From NCBI GenBank assembly GCA_002440225.1, contig DJSH01000085.1, positions 1-49,111 of the forward strand: DNA of 49,111 bases. The letters are read 5' to 3'. The first letter of the stretch is position 1, and each line of letters opens with the position of its first letter. The DNA is from Candidatus Segatella violae (lineage in GTDB: Bacteria; Bacteroidota; Bacteroidia; Bacteroidales; Bacteroidaceae). Positions 8,954-16,990 of this stretch are shown here, one piece after another. The notes below the pieces were generated by a model. The model was given only the letters and a program-made list of their open reading frames with translations. It made no database searches and was not told the origin of the DNA. The position numbers and the translations under genes were made by a program.

Positions 8954-11893
8954 ATGAAACATAAGCATCTCATCATTTTCTGCTTTGCCTTAGCCTTATT
9001 GCTTTGGCAAAGCATTTCGGCATCTGCACAAGAACTACATTTTACCCCCAATCAACCCATTGGAGAAGCCCGCGGTATTTATCCAGGCAGAGTTACCTGG
9101 ATACGAGATGGGAACGTGGCAAAATGGAATGGAAAGGATGGACACTGGTGGGACGATGGAAATATCGACCAGGCTATCCTAAACAGAATGTACGCCCAAT
9201 CACTATGTGCTCTTAGTGGAGAACCATCATCATCAAAAGCATGGACAGCCATATTCAAGTACTATAATACCCAACATGGAAGGGGAAATCGAGGATACCA
9301 AAAAGGCGAAAAGATAGCCATTAAAATAAACTTAAACAACACCTATGAGGTATCAGACAGCGACAATGACATAGACCAGTCGCCACAAGCAACAATTGCC
9401 ATTTTGCAACAGTTAACCCAACAAGCAAACGTACCACAAGAATGTATCACCATATATGATGCAACCATTGGTTGGAAAAAACGTGCCATTCCTGATAGAA
9501 TTTATCGTCCTGTACACCAGCTTTTCCCTCTAGTGAAATGGATGAGTGCAATGGGGAGCGAAGGTGTAGATTCTGCCCATTGGGTTAAGAATGCCATTTC
9601 CTATACCGATCCTTCTGTGTCTCTAGGAACGGTACTGCCACAAGCGGTTGTAGAAGCTCAATATCTGATAAACATCGCTTTGCTGAAAGGGCATGAAATC
9701 AATGGCGTTACCCTGTGTGCTAAGAATCACTTTGGTTCCATTCCTTTTCCCGTTCGTATGCATAACTCCACCACAGTAAGCCAAATGTCTGGAAAGGAAG
9801 GCGATTATAGTGCTTTCGTTGACTTGATGGGATGTCCCAATTTGGGCAAGAAGACCTTATTGTATGTGGTGGATGGAATTTATGGAATGCAGACCAACGT
9901 AGGTGCACCACGTCCCGACCGAGACAAATGGAAAATGTTTGACAATCAGTGGAGCGGGTGCTACTTCATGTCGCTCGACCCTGTAGCCATCGAGTCGGTC
10001 TGCATGGACTTCTTGTTTGCGGAATTCGGAAAAGAACTTGGATTTAGTGGAGCACCTCAGTTCAAAAAAGGTTCCAGCCAGAATTGCGACAACTATCTGA
10101 AGGAGGCTGCCAAGGGATGGAATGCCAAGTGGGGCGACTATCGCCCAAATGGTGTCAAGACAGGAAGCTTAGGAGTGTTTGAACATTGGAACAATGCACA
10201 CGACAAGCAATATAGTCGAAACCTTGGAAAGAACAAAGGCATTGAATTATACGAAATAAAGGAGGATGCCAAACAGAATGAAGTTCAAGTATCGGTTCAT
10301 GTAGATAAGCCTCTCGAAGAGATGAAACCTCTCTGGGCTTGGTTTGGCTACGATGAGCCTAATTACACCTACATGAAAGATGGCAAGAAGCTTCTTACCG
10401 ACATAGCCAATCTAAGTCCTGTCCCTGTTTACGTCAGAACACACAATCTCATGACTAGCGGTGATGGAACCCCTGCCCTGAAATGGGGTGCAACCAATAT
10501 CTATACAGAAGACAAAAATGGCCGCCCTCAATATCATTGGAATATAGTGGATAGCATTTTCGATACCTATATCGAAAGAGGCATGCATCCATTGGTACAG
10601 ATAGGCTTTATGCCAAAAGATCTTTCTAGCCATCCCAATCCTTATCAGCACCATTGGACACCTGATGCAAAATATGATGAGATATTTACAGGATGGGCAT
10701 ATCCTCCTAAGAATTACAAAAAATGGGGGGAATTGGTTTATCAATGGGCATTGCATTGTAAGGAACGATATGGCATTGAAGAAGTCAATTCTTGGTATTG
10801 GGAAGTCTGGAATGAACCAGCAGGCTATTTGATTGGTTCCTTCGAGGATTATTGCAAGATATACGATTATGCAGTGGATGGATTGTTGAAAGCATTGCCT
10901 AATGCTATTGTCGGCGGTCCCCATACGGCAGGAGCTGGAGGCAAGGAAAACCGAGAGTACTTCCGAAAATTCATTGAACATTGCCTATATGGCAAGAACT
11001 ATGCGACGGGAAAGAAGGGGTCACCCCTTCGCTATCTAGGATTCCATGCCAAAGGCTACCCACAGCTCATCAACGACAGGATTATGATGAAAATCAGTGC
11101 CCAGCTAAATGATGTAAAAGCGGCATTCGATGTAATTTCTTCTTATCCAGAACTGAAGAATCTTCCTCTTATCGTCGGAGAATTCGATCCAGAGGGCTGC
11201 GCTGCTTGCTCATCGGAATATACTCCCAACTATAATTATCGTAACGGGACCGTATATTCCAGCACTGTGGCCGACTCTTATGCTCGCCTTTACGAGTTGA
11301 AACGCAAATATGGGCTCAATCTCATCGGTGCCGTAACTTGGGCTTTCGAGTTTGAGAACCAACCTTGGTTTGCTGGGTTCCGCGACTTGGCCACCAATGG
11401 GGTTACTAAGCCTGTACTCAACGTATTCAGAATGTTTGGGCAAATGGGTGGCACTCTAGTCGAAGCCAAGTCTTCCGCTATGTTGCCACTTGACTCCATC
11501 TGCAAAAACAGTGTGAGAGATGCCGCCGACATTGGTGTATTGGCTTCTGCCAAAGACAAAGAGGCAACCATCATGATATGGAATTACCATGATGACAACT
11601 TCACTTCCGTTGCTCCTGCCCATATTTTCTTAAAGGTAGATGGCAATAAAACGGCAAAGCAAGCGTTAATTACACATTACAGGGTAGATGGACAACATAG
11701 CAATGCTTATACCAAATGGCAAGAAATGGGCTCGCCCAAATCGCCAAGCCAACAGCAAATACTGGAGTTGGAAAAAAGTGGAAATCTGCAAACTGTAGAA
11801 TCTCCTCGCTGGGTAAAGATAGTTGATGGCAACCTTCCTATCAACTTTGATTTGCCTAGACAAGGTGTTTCTTTGATCAAGATAGAATATTAA
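8954..11893 (+). CDS. Exported DUF362 - GH39-like glycoside hydrolase fusion protein
   Basis: This is a 979-residue secreted protein with a signal peptide ending in ASAQ (about residue 26). The first half (about 117-415) matches the DUF362 pattern: IAIKINLNN, IYDATIGW, KGHEINGVTLCAKNHFGS, a VVDGIYG segment, and DPVAIESVC with a following FLFAEFG. The second half (about 455-900) resembles a GH39-type (beta/alpha)8 glycosidase. WEVWNEP (E621) is the candidate acid/base, and a Glu in LIVGEFDPEG (E743) is the candidate nucleophile. The frame is uninterrupted. DUF362 proteins are of uncertain function and often lie near redox proteins, so fusion to a glycosidase is unusual. The neighbouring reductase and AraC regulator suggest a carbohydrate-linked role. 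The exact glycan cannot be inferred. Confidence 0.72.
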   Translation: MKHKHLIIFCFALALLLWQSISASAQELHFTPNQPIGEARGIYPGRVTWIRDGNVAKWNGKDGHWWDDGNIDQAILNRMYAQSLCALSGEPSSSKAWTAIFKYYNTQHGRGNRGYQKGEKIAIKINLNNTYEVSDSDNDIDQSPQATIAILQQLTQQANVPQECITIYDATIGWKKRAIPDRIYRPVHQLFPLVKWMSAMGSEGVDSAHWVKNAISYTDPSVSLGTVLPQAVVEAQYLINIALLKGHEINGVTLCAKNHFGSIPFPVRMHNSTTVSQMSGKEGDYSAFVDLMGCPNLGKKTLLYVVDGIYGMQTNVGAPRPDRDKWKMFDNQWSGCYFMSLDPVAIESVCMDFLFAEFGKELGFSGAPQFKKGSSQNCDNYLKEAAKGWNAKWGDYRPNGVKTGSLGVFEHWNNAHDKQYSRNLGKNKGIELYEIKEDAKQNEVQVSVHVDKPLEEMKPLWAWFGYDEPNYTYMKDGKKLLTDIANLSPVPVYVRTHNLMTSGDGTPALKWGATNIYTEDKNGRPQYHWNIVDSIFDTYIERGMHPLVQIGFMPKDLSSHPNPYQHHWTPDAKYDEIFTGWAYPPKNYKKWGELVYQWALHCKERYGIEEVNSWYWEVWNEPAGYLIGSFEDYCKIYDYAVDGLLKALPNAIVGGPHTAGAGGKENREYFRKFIEHCLYGKNYATGKKGSPLRYLGFHAKGYPQLINDRIMMKISAQLNDVKAAFDVISSYPELKNLPLIVGEFDPEGCAACSSEYTPNYNYRNGTVYSSTVADSYARLYELKRKYGLNLIGAVTWAFEFENQPWFAGFRDLATNGVTKPVLNVFRMFGQMGGTLVEAKSSAMLPLDSICKNSVRDAADIGVLASAKDKEATIMIWNYHDDNFTSVAPAHIFLKVDGNKTAKQALITHYRVDGQHSNAYTKWQEMGSPKSPSQQQILELEKSGNLQTVESPRWVKIVDGNLPINFDLPRQGVSLIKIEY

Positions 11894-11928
11894 TATAAAA
11901 AAGACTGCAGAAACAGTTAAAGAGAAAT

Positions 11929-12765
11929 ATGGTTGCTACAAAAAACGAAATACATCAAGATTATCAAAAGACCTTTTATCGTTGCATAACGGAAAAAGGC
12001 ATGATTTGCCATGACATGGTAGAAGACCATAAGATAGTCTTCATCATGTCAGGTCGCCTTACCCTAAAAATGGGGAAGAAGCAAGTTACCTTAAACAATG
12101 GCGAGGCTGTTTTCGTGAGGCGCAACCATCTCATAAAGGAAATGAAGCAGACGGGGCTAAACGGAGAACCTTTCAAGGGCTTGTTTTTGCATCTGCATAT
12201 GGATACCTTGCGGAAGATTGCCACAAAAATCAATCTTCCCAAGGTTGACAAAAATCCAGTGCTGGCACAGGCTATAGCTACACCTCTTCCTTCCCATCCA
12301 TTTTTAATTGGCTTGTTCTCCTCGCTCGACCAATATTTTAGCAATGGTCTTGAGTTATCGAAAGAGCTAATCGATGCCAAGATTTATGAGGCGGTATTGG
12401 TCTTATTACAAATAAAGCCCGAACTGGCATGTGTCATCTTTGATTTTCAGACACAATGGAAAATTGACATCAAGGAGTTTATGGAAAAGAATTATCTTTC
12501 CGACTTGAACATCGAGCAATTTGCCTATTTTACTGGGCGAAGCCTATCTACTTTCAAGAGAGATTTCCAAACAACCTTTGCCGATACGCCCCACCACTGG
12601 ATATTAAAGTCACGCCTAGAAAAGGCATATTCCTTGATAGCAGAGGGCAAAAGCAAAAGGTCGGAAATATATTTGATAGTTGGCTTCAGAAATCCAAACC
12701 ATTTCACTACTGCATTCAAGCGCCAGTTTGGAATTACTCCTTCTGAAGTTAAGCTTCAGAGTTGA
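11929..12765 (+). CDS. AraC-family transcriptional regulator
   Basis: This is a 278-residue regulator. The first ~160 residues form a cupin-like effector-sensing domain (GRLTLKMGKKQVTLNNGEAVF...). The last ~100 residues carry the two helix-turn-helix motifs of the AraC/XylS fold. The second includes IYLIVGFRNPNHFTTAFKRQFGITPSE, the canonical family signature. It starts 35 bases after the DUF362-GH39 gene, so it is probably cotranscribed and may regulate that cassette. The effector is unknown. The N-terminus resembles the AraC group common in Bacteroidetes polysaccharide loci, but I cannot assign it further. Confidence 0.93.
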   Translation: MVATKNEIHQDYQKTFYRCITEKGMICHDMVEDHKIVFIMSGRLTLKMGKKQVTLNNGEAVFVRRNHLIKEMKQTGLNGEPFKGLFLHLHMDTLRKIATKINLPKVDKNPVLAQAIATPLPSHPFLIGLFSSLDQYFSNGLELSKELIDAKIYEAVLVLLQIKPELACVIFDFQTQWKIDIKEFMEKNYLSDLNIEQFAYFTGRSLSTFKRDFQTTFADTPHHWILKSRLEKAYSLIAEGKSKRSEIYLIVGFRNPNHFTTAFKRQFGITPSEVKLQS

Positions 12766-12834
12766 ACGGCTATTAAAATTTTCATTGCTTTTAGTACAAC
12801 ATTAGAACGGCGTTAGTACCCTCTGAATGTATCG

Positions 12835-12864
12835 CTAGTAGGAGCAAGGTCTCGCTCCTACTAG
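12835..12864. terminator. 11-bp-stem hairpin between convergent genes
   Basis: The arms CTAGTAGGAGC (12835-12845) and GCTCCTACTAG (12854-12864) enclose an 8-base loop. The hairpin sits between the ends of the AraC gene and the minus-strand ATPase gene. No T-run follows on either strand, so termination would be weak. Confidence 0.45.
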
Positions 12865-12894
12865 GGGCTGAATCTATAGCGTTTATCGGGGACT

Positions 12895-14310
12895 TCAAAG
12901 GAATAAGTCTTCCAATGTCAACTCACGCTGTATGATACTCGTGTATTGATTTTTTATCAATCCATATGTGGTTATCATCACCTGCTGGCAGCTCTTGCGA
13001 GTCTTTGTCTCCTGTTCGAAGAGCCATTGCCTATTTTGCAATGTGTCGGCGTATTTTTTGTCAATTGGGTAAGGACGAGTAGAATACTTCATCTCACAAA
13101 GGTTCACGATGTTGTCGGCTCTGTCCAAGACCAAGTCTATCTGAGCCTTTTGTTCTTTCGATTTGCTCAACCATCCCGATGCCGACACTGCAATTCCACT
13201 GATACCCAAAGCCATCTTGATTTGTTCCGCATGAGCCAAACAGACTTGTTCGAAAGCATAACCAGCCCATGAGTTTATCTTCGGCGTGCCAAGGTGATGC
13301 TCCCAAAACTGCTTGTCGTTATTCTTGCCATTTTTCAAGAAATGGAAATAGAATAATGTATAGGCATCGGTGAGTTGGTATAGTTCATCACGCTTCTTCT
13401 GGCCAAATGCTGTATATCTGCGGATGAAGTCACTCTGTTCCAGTTCATCCAATACCCTGGTGGTGCTACCAGCATTCGCCAGACCAGTTGCCTCCAATAT
13501 CTCTTTTCGGGTCAATCCCTTGTTCTTGGTTGCCATAGCACTTACTATCAACAGATGATTGTCGGCATTGCGAAACATCGCTTGATACAAGTTCTCATAC
13601 TCCTGATGGAGTTGCCCATCGGGTGCAAACAACAAGGTATCTATATTTTGTGCCAAACTCTTAGACGATTCCAGCATACTGAGATAATAAGGAACACCGC
13701 CAAACACCATATAACTCATCACTTGGTCGTAACGATTCATGGCTATGTTTCTGTCTGCATAAAACTCTTCGCATTCCTTCAAAGAGAAAGGATGGAGATG
13801 GATACGTCGATTCACTCGCCCATACAATCCACCATGGTTGTTGAAAACCTTGTTGATAATCCACGAAGTGGCTGAACTACAGCAAACCAGCAAAATGTCC
13901 TTGCGTGCCGATGCCCAACTGTTCCAAAACCATTCCAGTGCTGTTAAGAAAGAGCCATCTTGTCCGTTCATCCATGACAATTCATCTAGAAAGACCACCT
14001 TCTTCTCTTCTTGCGATGCTTCCAATATATGGATGAGCGCATCGAATGCCTCCAACCAATTCTTGGGTAAGGTCAAAGGAGTATCAGAATATTTGCACAA
14101 GGCATGGTAGAAGTACATAAGCTGTACCTCCTTGTTTTCTTGGTTCACGCCAGTGGCGTAAAAGGCCATTTTGTCCTTGAAAGCCTCTCTTACCAAGAAA
14201 GTCTTCCCCACTCTTCGGCGACCATATACTACGACAAACAAAGCCTCTTCTGCTTTGTAAGCCTCACTAAGTTGCTGTAACTCATGCTTTCTTCCAATAA
14301 TCCTTGCCAT
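12895..14310 (-). CDS. DUF234-type ATPase (AAA, archaeal-type, with PD-(D/E)XK-like C-terminus)
   Basis: The 471-residue protein starts at the ATG at 14310 (MARIIGRKHEL); the upstream ATG at 14355 lies inside the promoter. The N-terminal P-loop ATPase has Walker A GRRRVGKT (about residue 27) and Walker B KVVFLDELSW. A winged-helix region follows. The C-terminal DUF234 domain has AQIDLVL...NLCEMKYS, which fits a PD-(D/E)XK-type nuclease core. Such ATPases are widespread in archaea and Bacteroidetes; their role is not established, though mobile or toxin-like behaviour has been suggested. The gene stands alone and its promoter is embedded in a strong inverted repeat, suggesting tight or self-regulation. 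Confidence 0.85.
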   Translation of the reverse strand: MARIIGRKHELQQLSEAYKAEEALFVVVYGRRRVGKTFLVREAFKDKMAFYATGVNQENKEVQLMYFYHALCKYSDTPLTLPKNWLEAFDALIHILEASQEEKKVVFLDELSWMNGQDGSFLTALEWFWNSWASARKDILLVCCSSATSWIINKVFNNHGGLYGRVNRRIHLHPFSLKECEEFYADRNIAMNRYDQVMSYMVFGGVPYYLSMLESSKSLAQNIDTLLFAPDGQLHQEYENLYQAMFRNADNHLLIVSAMATKNKGLTRKEILEATGLANAGSTTRVLDELEQSDFIRRYTAFGQKKRDELYQLTDAYTLFYFHFLKNGKNNDKQFWEHHLGTPKINSWAGYAFEQVCLAHAEQIKMALGISGIAVSASGWLSKSKEQKAQIDLVLDRADNIVNLCEMKYSTRPYPIDKKYADTLQNRQWLFEQETKTRKSCQQVMITTYGLIKNQYTSIIQRELTLEDLFL

Positions 14311-14344
14311 ATTCTTCTTGTTGTTTATACCGGTAATTTGGCTG

Positions 14345-14376
14345 CAAATATACAAAAAATACCACTTAGAGCCAAA
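14345..14376 (-). promoter_or_regulatory. Promoter of the DUF234 ATPase (TTTG-N20-TATATTTG)
   Basis: On the minus strand, TTTG (14376-14373), a 20-base spacer and TATATTTG (14352-14345) match the Bacteroidetes consensus exactly. The spacer is occupied by one arm of the inverted repeat at 14355-14412, so a protein bound there would block RNA polymerase. Confidence 0.7.
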
Positions 14377-14432
14377 TGAATGGGGACAAAAGTGGCTCTA
14401 AGTGGTATTTTTAACATACTTAGAGCCACTTT
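14355..14432. repeat. Operator-like inverted repeat, 20-bp perfect arms plus a third half-site
   Basis: The arm at 14355-14374 is the exact reverse complement of 14393-14412, with an 18-base spacer. A further half-site (14418-14432) is a perfect 15-base inverted match to 14389-14403. The shared core is ACTTAGAGCCA, present three times. The first arm lies between the -33 and -7 boxes of the ATPase promoter. Confidence 0.75.
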
Positions 14433-14707
14433 AGTAGTGCTTATTCTGCCAAATCGAGGGTGTTCTGTAAAATAACATCTCCTCCAAATACCGACAGAAT
14501 TCAACGGAAATTTGCATAAAGCTATCCGTTACTGTATATCTATTCACAAATAGTAAGTATTTCGCCCTTTATCTGCATAAAATCATCAAAACATTAGCGT
14601 ATATCAGAAATAATGTGTAACTTTGCACCCACATTTAGTTATCAATTATCAAGATGGCGGCAACAACTGCCACCGATAAGCGTAAAGAACAAAGCATAAA
14701 GAAGAAA
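14433..14707. other. Spacer with promoter for the acetyl-CoA hydrolase gene
   Basis: The region is AT-rich with no supported gene. A -7 box, TAACTTTG (14618-14625), with a poor -33 match (TTAG at 14594-14597) lies upstream of the CoA-transferase gene. An in-frame ATG at 14654 would add 18 lysine-rich residues to that protein. Confidence 0.5.
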
Positions 14708-16213
14708 ATGGCATATACAAGACTTACAGCTGCCGAGGCAGCAGCGATGATTAGCGATCAAGATACTATCGCATTGAGCGGTTTCACCCCTAACGGCGTG
14801 CCTAAGGCCACCTTCCGTGAACTTTCCAAGCGAGCTATCGCCGAACACGAGGCGGGCAGACCATTCCAAGTGGGCATCTTGACGGGCGCTTCTACTTCGC
14901 AAAGCATCGAGGGTGACATGGCTGCGGCTCATGCCATCAAGTTCCGTGCGCCATTTTCTACCAACAAGGATTTCCGCACCCATACCAACCTCGGCGAAAT
15001 CGACTACGAGGATATGCACCTCGGCCACATGGCTGAGCGTCTGCGCCGTGGATTCTATGGCGAGATAGACCTTGCCATCATCGAGGTCTCTGACCTAGAG
15101 GAAGGCGAGACCACCTGCAAGGCATTCTTGACCTCTGCCGGCGGCATCGTACCTACCATCGTTCGCTTGGCGAAGAAGGTGCTCATCGAGAAGAATACCT
15201 TCCATAGCCCTGCCTCCCGCTATCTGCACGATGTGTATGAGATAGCCGAGTGTCCATTCCGCCAGCCTATCCCTATCCTGAACGTGGGCGACAGAATCGG
15301 CAAAGAGTATGTGGAGATTGACGCCCAGAAGATTATCGGTGTGGTGGAATGCAATATCCCGGAGGAGGCTCGTGCCTTCAAGCCACTCGACCCTGTGACA
15401 GAGCAGATGGGACACAACGTAGCCGATTTCTTGGTCAGCGACTTGAAGAAGGGACATATCCCTCCACAGTTCCTGCCATTGCAGAGCGGCGTGGGAACCA
15501 CTTCTAATGCCGTTCTAGAAGCATTAGGACAGAATCCTAACGTGCCTGTGTTCAGCGTATATACCGAGGTGGTGCAGGATGCCGTGGTAAAATATATGCG
15601 TGAGGGCAGAATCAAGGATGCTTCTTGCTCTTCGCTCACCGTGACCAACGATACATTAAAAGAGGTGTATGAGGATATCGACTACTTCAAGCAGCATCTC
15701 ACCATCCGCCAGAGCGAGATTTCCAACTCTCCTGAGGTCATCCGCCGACTGGGAGTCATCGCCATGAACACCGCCATCGAGTGCGACATCTATGGCAACG
15801 AGAACTCCAGTCACATCTGCGGCAGCAAGTTGATGAACGGTATCGGCGGCTCTTGCGACTACGAGCGCAATGGTTACATCTCCATTTTTACTACTCAGAG
15901 TACCACCAAGAATGGTTGCATCTCCGCCATCGTACCGATGTGCAGCCATGTGGATAGCACCGAGCACGATGTTGATGTCATCGTAACCGAACAGGGCGTT
16001 GCCGACCTTCGTGGCAAGGGACCATTGCGCCGTGCGAAGGAAATCATCGAGAACTGCGCTCACCCAGACTATCGTCCGATGCTTCGTGAATACTTAAAGC
16101 TAGCCGAGAAGGGTCACGAGCCACAGAGCATGAGAGCAGCCCTCGCCATGCACGACACCTTCTTGAAGAAAGGCGATATGCGCCTCACCGATTTCGGGGA
16201 GTACTTGAAATAA
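14708..16213 (+). CDS. Acetyl-CoA hydrolase / acetate CoA-transferase
   Basis: This is a 501-residue enzyme of the class I CoA-transferase family. It moves CoA between acetyl-CoA and an acid such as succinate, or hydrolyses acetyl-CoA, in acetate/succinate/propionate fermentation. The glycine-rich GVGTTSNAVLEAL segment precedes SVYTEVVQDAV, which carries the catalytic glutamate expected in the family. EQGVADLRGKGPLRRA is the C-terminal signature. I prefer the ATG at 14708 (MAYTRLTAAEA), behind AAAGAAGAAA, because the family is about 500 residues and begins like this. The ATG at 14654 is a possible alternative. It converges with the sigma-factor gene, with only three bases between their stops. 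Confidence 0.92.
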   Translation: MAYTRLTAAEAAAMISDQDTIALSGFTPNGVPKATFRELSKRAIAEHEAGRPFQVGILTGASTSQSIEGDMAAAHAIKFRAPFSTNKDFRTHTNLGEIDYEDMHLGHMAERLRRGFYGEIDLAIIEVSDLEEGETTCKAFLTSAGGIVPTIVRLAKKVLIEKNTFHSPASRYLHDVYEIAECPFRQPIPILNVGDRIGKEYVEIDAQKIIGVVECNIPEEARAFKPLDPVTEQMGHNVADFLVSDLKKGHIPPQFLPLQSGVGTTSNAVLEALGQNPNVPVFSVYTEVVQDAVVKYMREGRIKDASCSSLTVTNDTLKEVYEDIDYFKQHLTIRQSEISNSPEVIRRLGVIAMNTAIECDIYGNENSSHICGSKLMNGIGGSCDYERNGYISIFTTQSTTKNGCISAIVPMCSHVDSTEHDVDVIVTEQGVADLRGKGPLRRAKEIIENCAHPDYRPMLREYLKLAEKGHEPQSMRAALAMHDTFLKKGDMRLTDFGEYLK

Positions 16214-16216
16214 TGA

Positions 16217-16810
16217 TTAAACAGGAAATTCGCCAATTGCGGATAACTTGAGATACAAAAGCGCTAGCGCCATCGGGGCCAACTGTTCACGCAGATGGTT
16301 GATGGCTCGGCGCTTTTGCACTTTTACGGTCTCGGCTGAAATCTGCAACTGTTCAGCAATCTCCCTATTCTTCTTGCCATCCATGCACAGCAGAAATATC
16401 TCACGCTGACGAGGCGGCAACTTATCTATCGCCAAGAACAACTGCCGATAGATATCCTCCTTGTTGAATACATCCGACATATCATCCACCAGCATAAACT
16501 CCTGCAAGTTATCGACGATGCTCTGGCGGTAATTGTTGTGCACATTCTGATGGCGAAGCTGATTGATGGCAGCATTGTGTACCGAAGAATAAAAATAAGC
16601 AGAAAGTTGAGAAATACTATGAAAGATAGGGCGATGCTCCCACAAAACGGTGAACAATTCCTGTACAATATCCTCAGCTATTTCCATATCCACAAACCTA
16701 GAAGCATAAGCCACCAGTGCACGATAATACTTATCGTACAACAGCTCTATCGACTTGTCGTTCCATTGACAAATCACATTTATGTCTAAGTCTGATATTC
16801 CTCTCCCCAT
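16217..16810 (-). CDS. ECF-type RNA polymerase sigma factor
   Basis: This is a 197-residue sigma-70 family protein with region 2 (LYDKYYRALVAYASRFV...AEDIVQELFTVLWEHR) and region 4 (LPPRQREIFLLCMDGKKNREIAEQLQISAETVKVQKR helix-turn-helix). It lacks regions 1 and 3, as expected for ECF factors. It is divergent from a FecR anti-sigma gene 180 bases away, followed by an STN-bearing SusC receptor. That is the FecI/FecR/FecA arrangement. It should direct transcription of the SusC/D operon when the receptor signals. A -7 box (TATCTTTG on the minus strand, 16853-16846) lies about 36 bases upstream of the start. Confidence 0.93.
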   Translation of the reverse strand: MGRGISDLDINVICQWNDKSIELLYDKYYRALVAYASRFVDMEIAEDIVQELFTVLWEHRPIFHSISQLSAYFYSSVHNAAINQLRHQNVHNNYRQSIVDNLQEFMLVDDMSDVFNKEDIYRQLFLAIDKLPPRQREIFLLCMDGKKNREIAEQLQISAETVKVQKRRAINHLREQLAPMALALLYLKLSAIGEFPV

Positions 16811-16845
16811 GAATAAACTAGTCTGTTTTCTCGCTAATACGAATG

Positions 16846-16853
16846 CAAAGATA
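16846..16853 (-). promoter_or_regulatory. -7 promoter element of the ECF sigma gene
   Basis: The element reads TATCTTTG on the minus strand. A TTTG -33 candidate (16879-16876) lies 22 bases further upstream, slightly wide spacing. This suggests housekeeping-sigma transcription of the ECF gene. Confidence 0.5.
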
Positions 16854-16913
16854 AGGTTTTTTATCCGAATACATACAAAAAAGCAAGTTTTTCTTTATTT
16901 TTCTTTATGATTT

Positions 16914-16940
16914 GTAACCCATAATCCCCTTTTAAGTGTA
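16914..16940 (+). promoter_or_regulatory. Candidate ECF-type promoter (GTAAC-N17-GTGTA) before fecR
   Basis: The fecR side of the divergent spacer lacks a TAnnTTTG box. It does contain GTAAC (16914-16918) and GTGTA (16936-16940) 17 bases apart, which has the shape of an ECF-sigma promoter. A 10-base palindrome, GAGAGCTCTC (16954-16963), follows. This is inference only. Confidence 0.3.
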
Positions 16941-16990
16941 ATAATATAAAAAAGAGAGCTCTCAGGAGCCTATTAACAGAATATACAAAT

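Noticed and set aside
14311..14355. Upstream ATG for the DUF234 ATPase
   Set aside because: It lies upstream of the expected transcription start, within the promoter; family members begin MxRIIGRxxEL.
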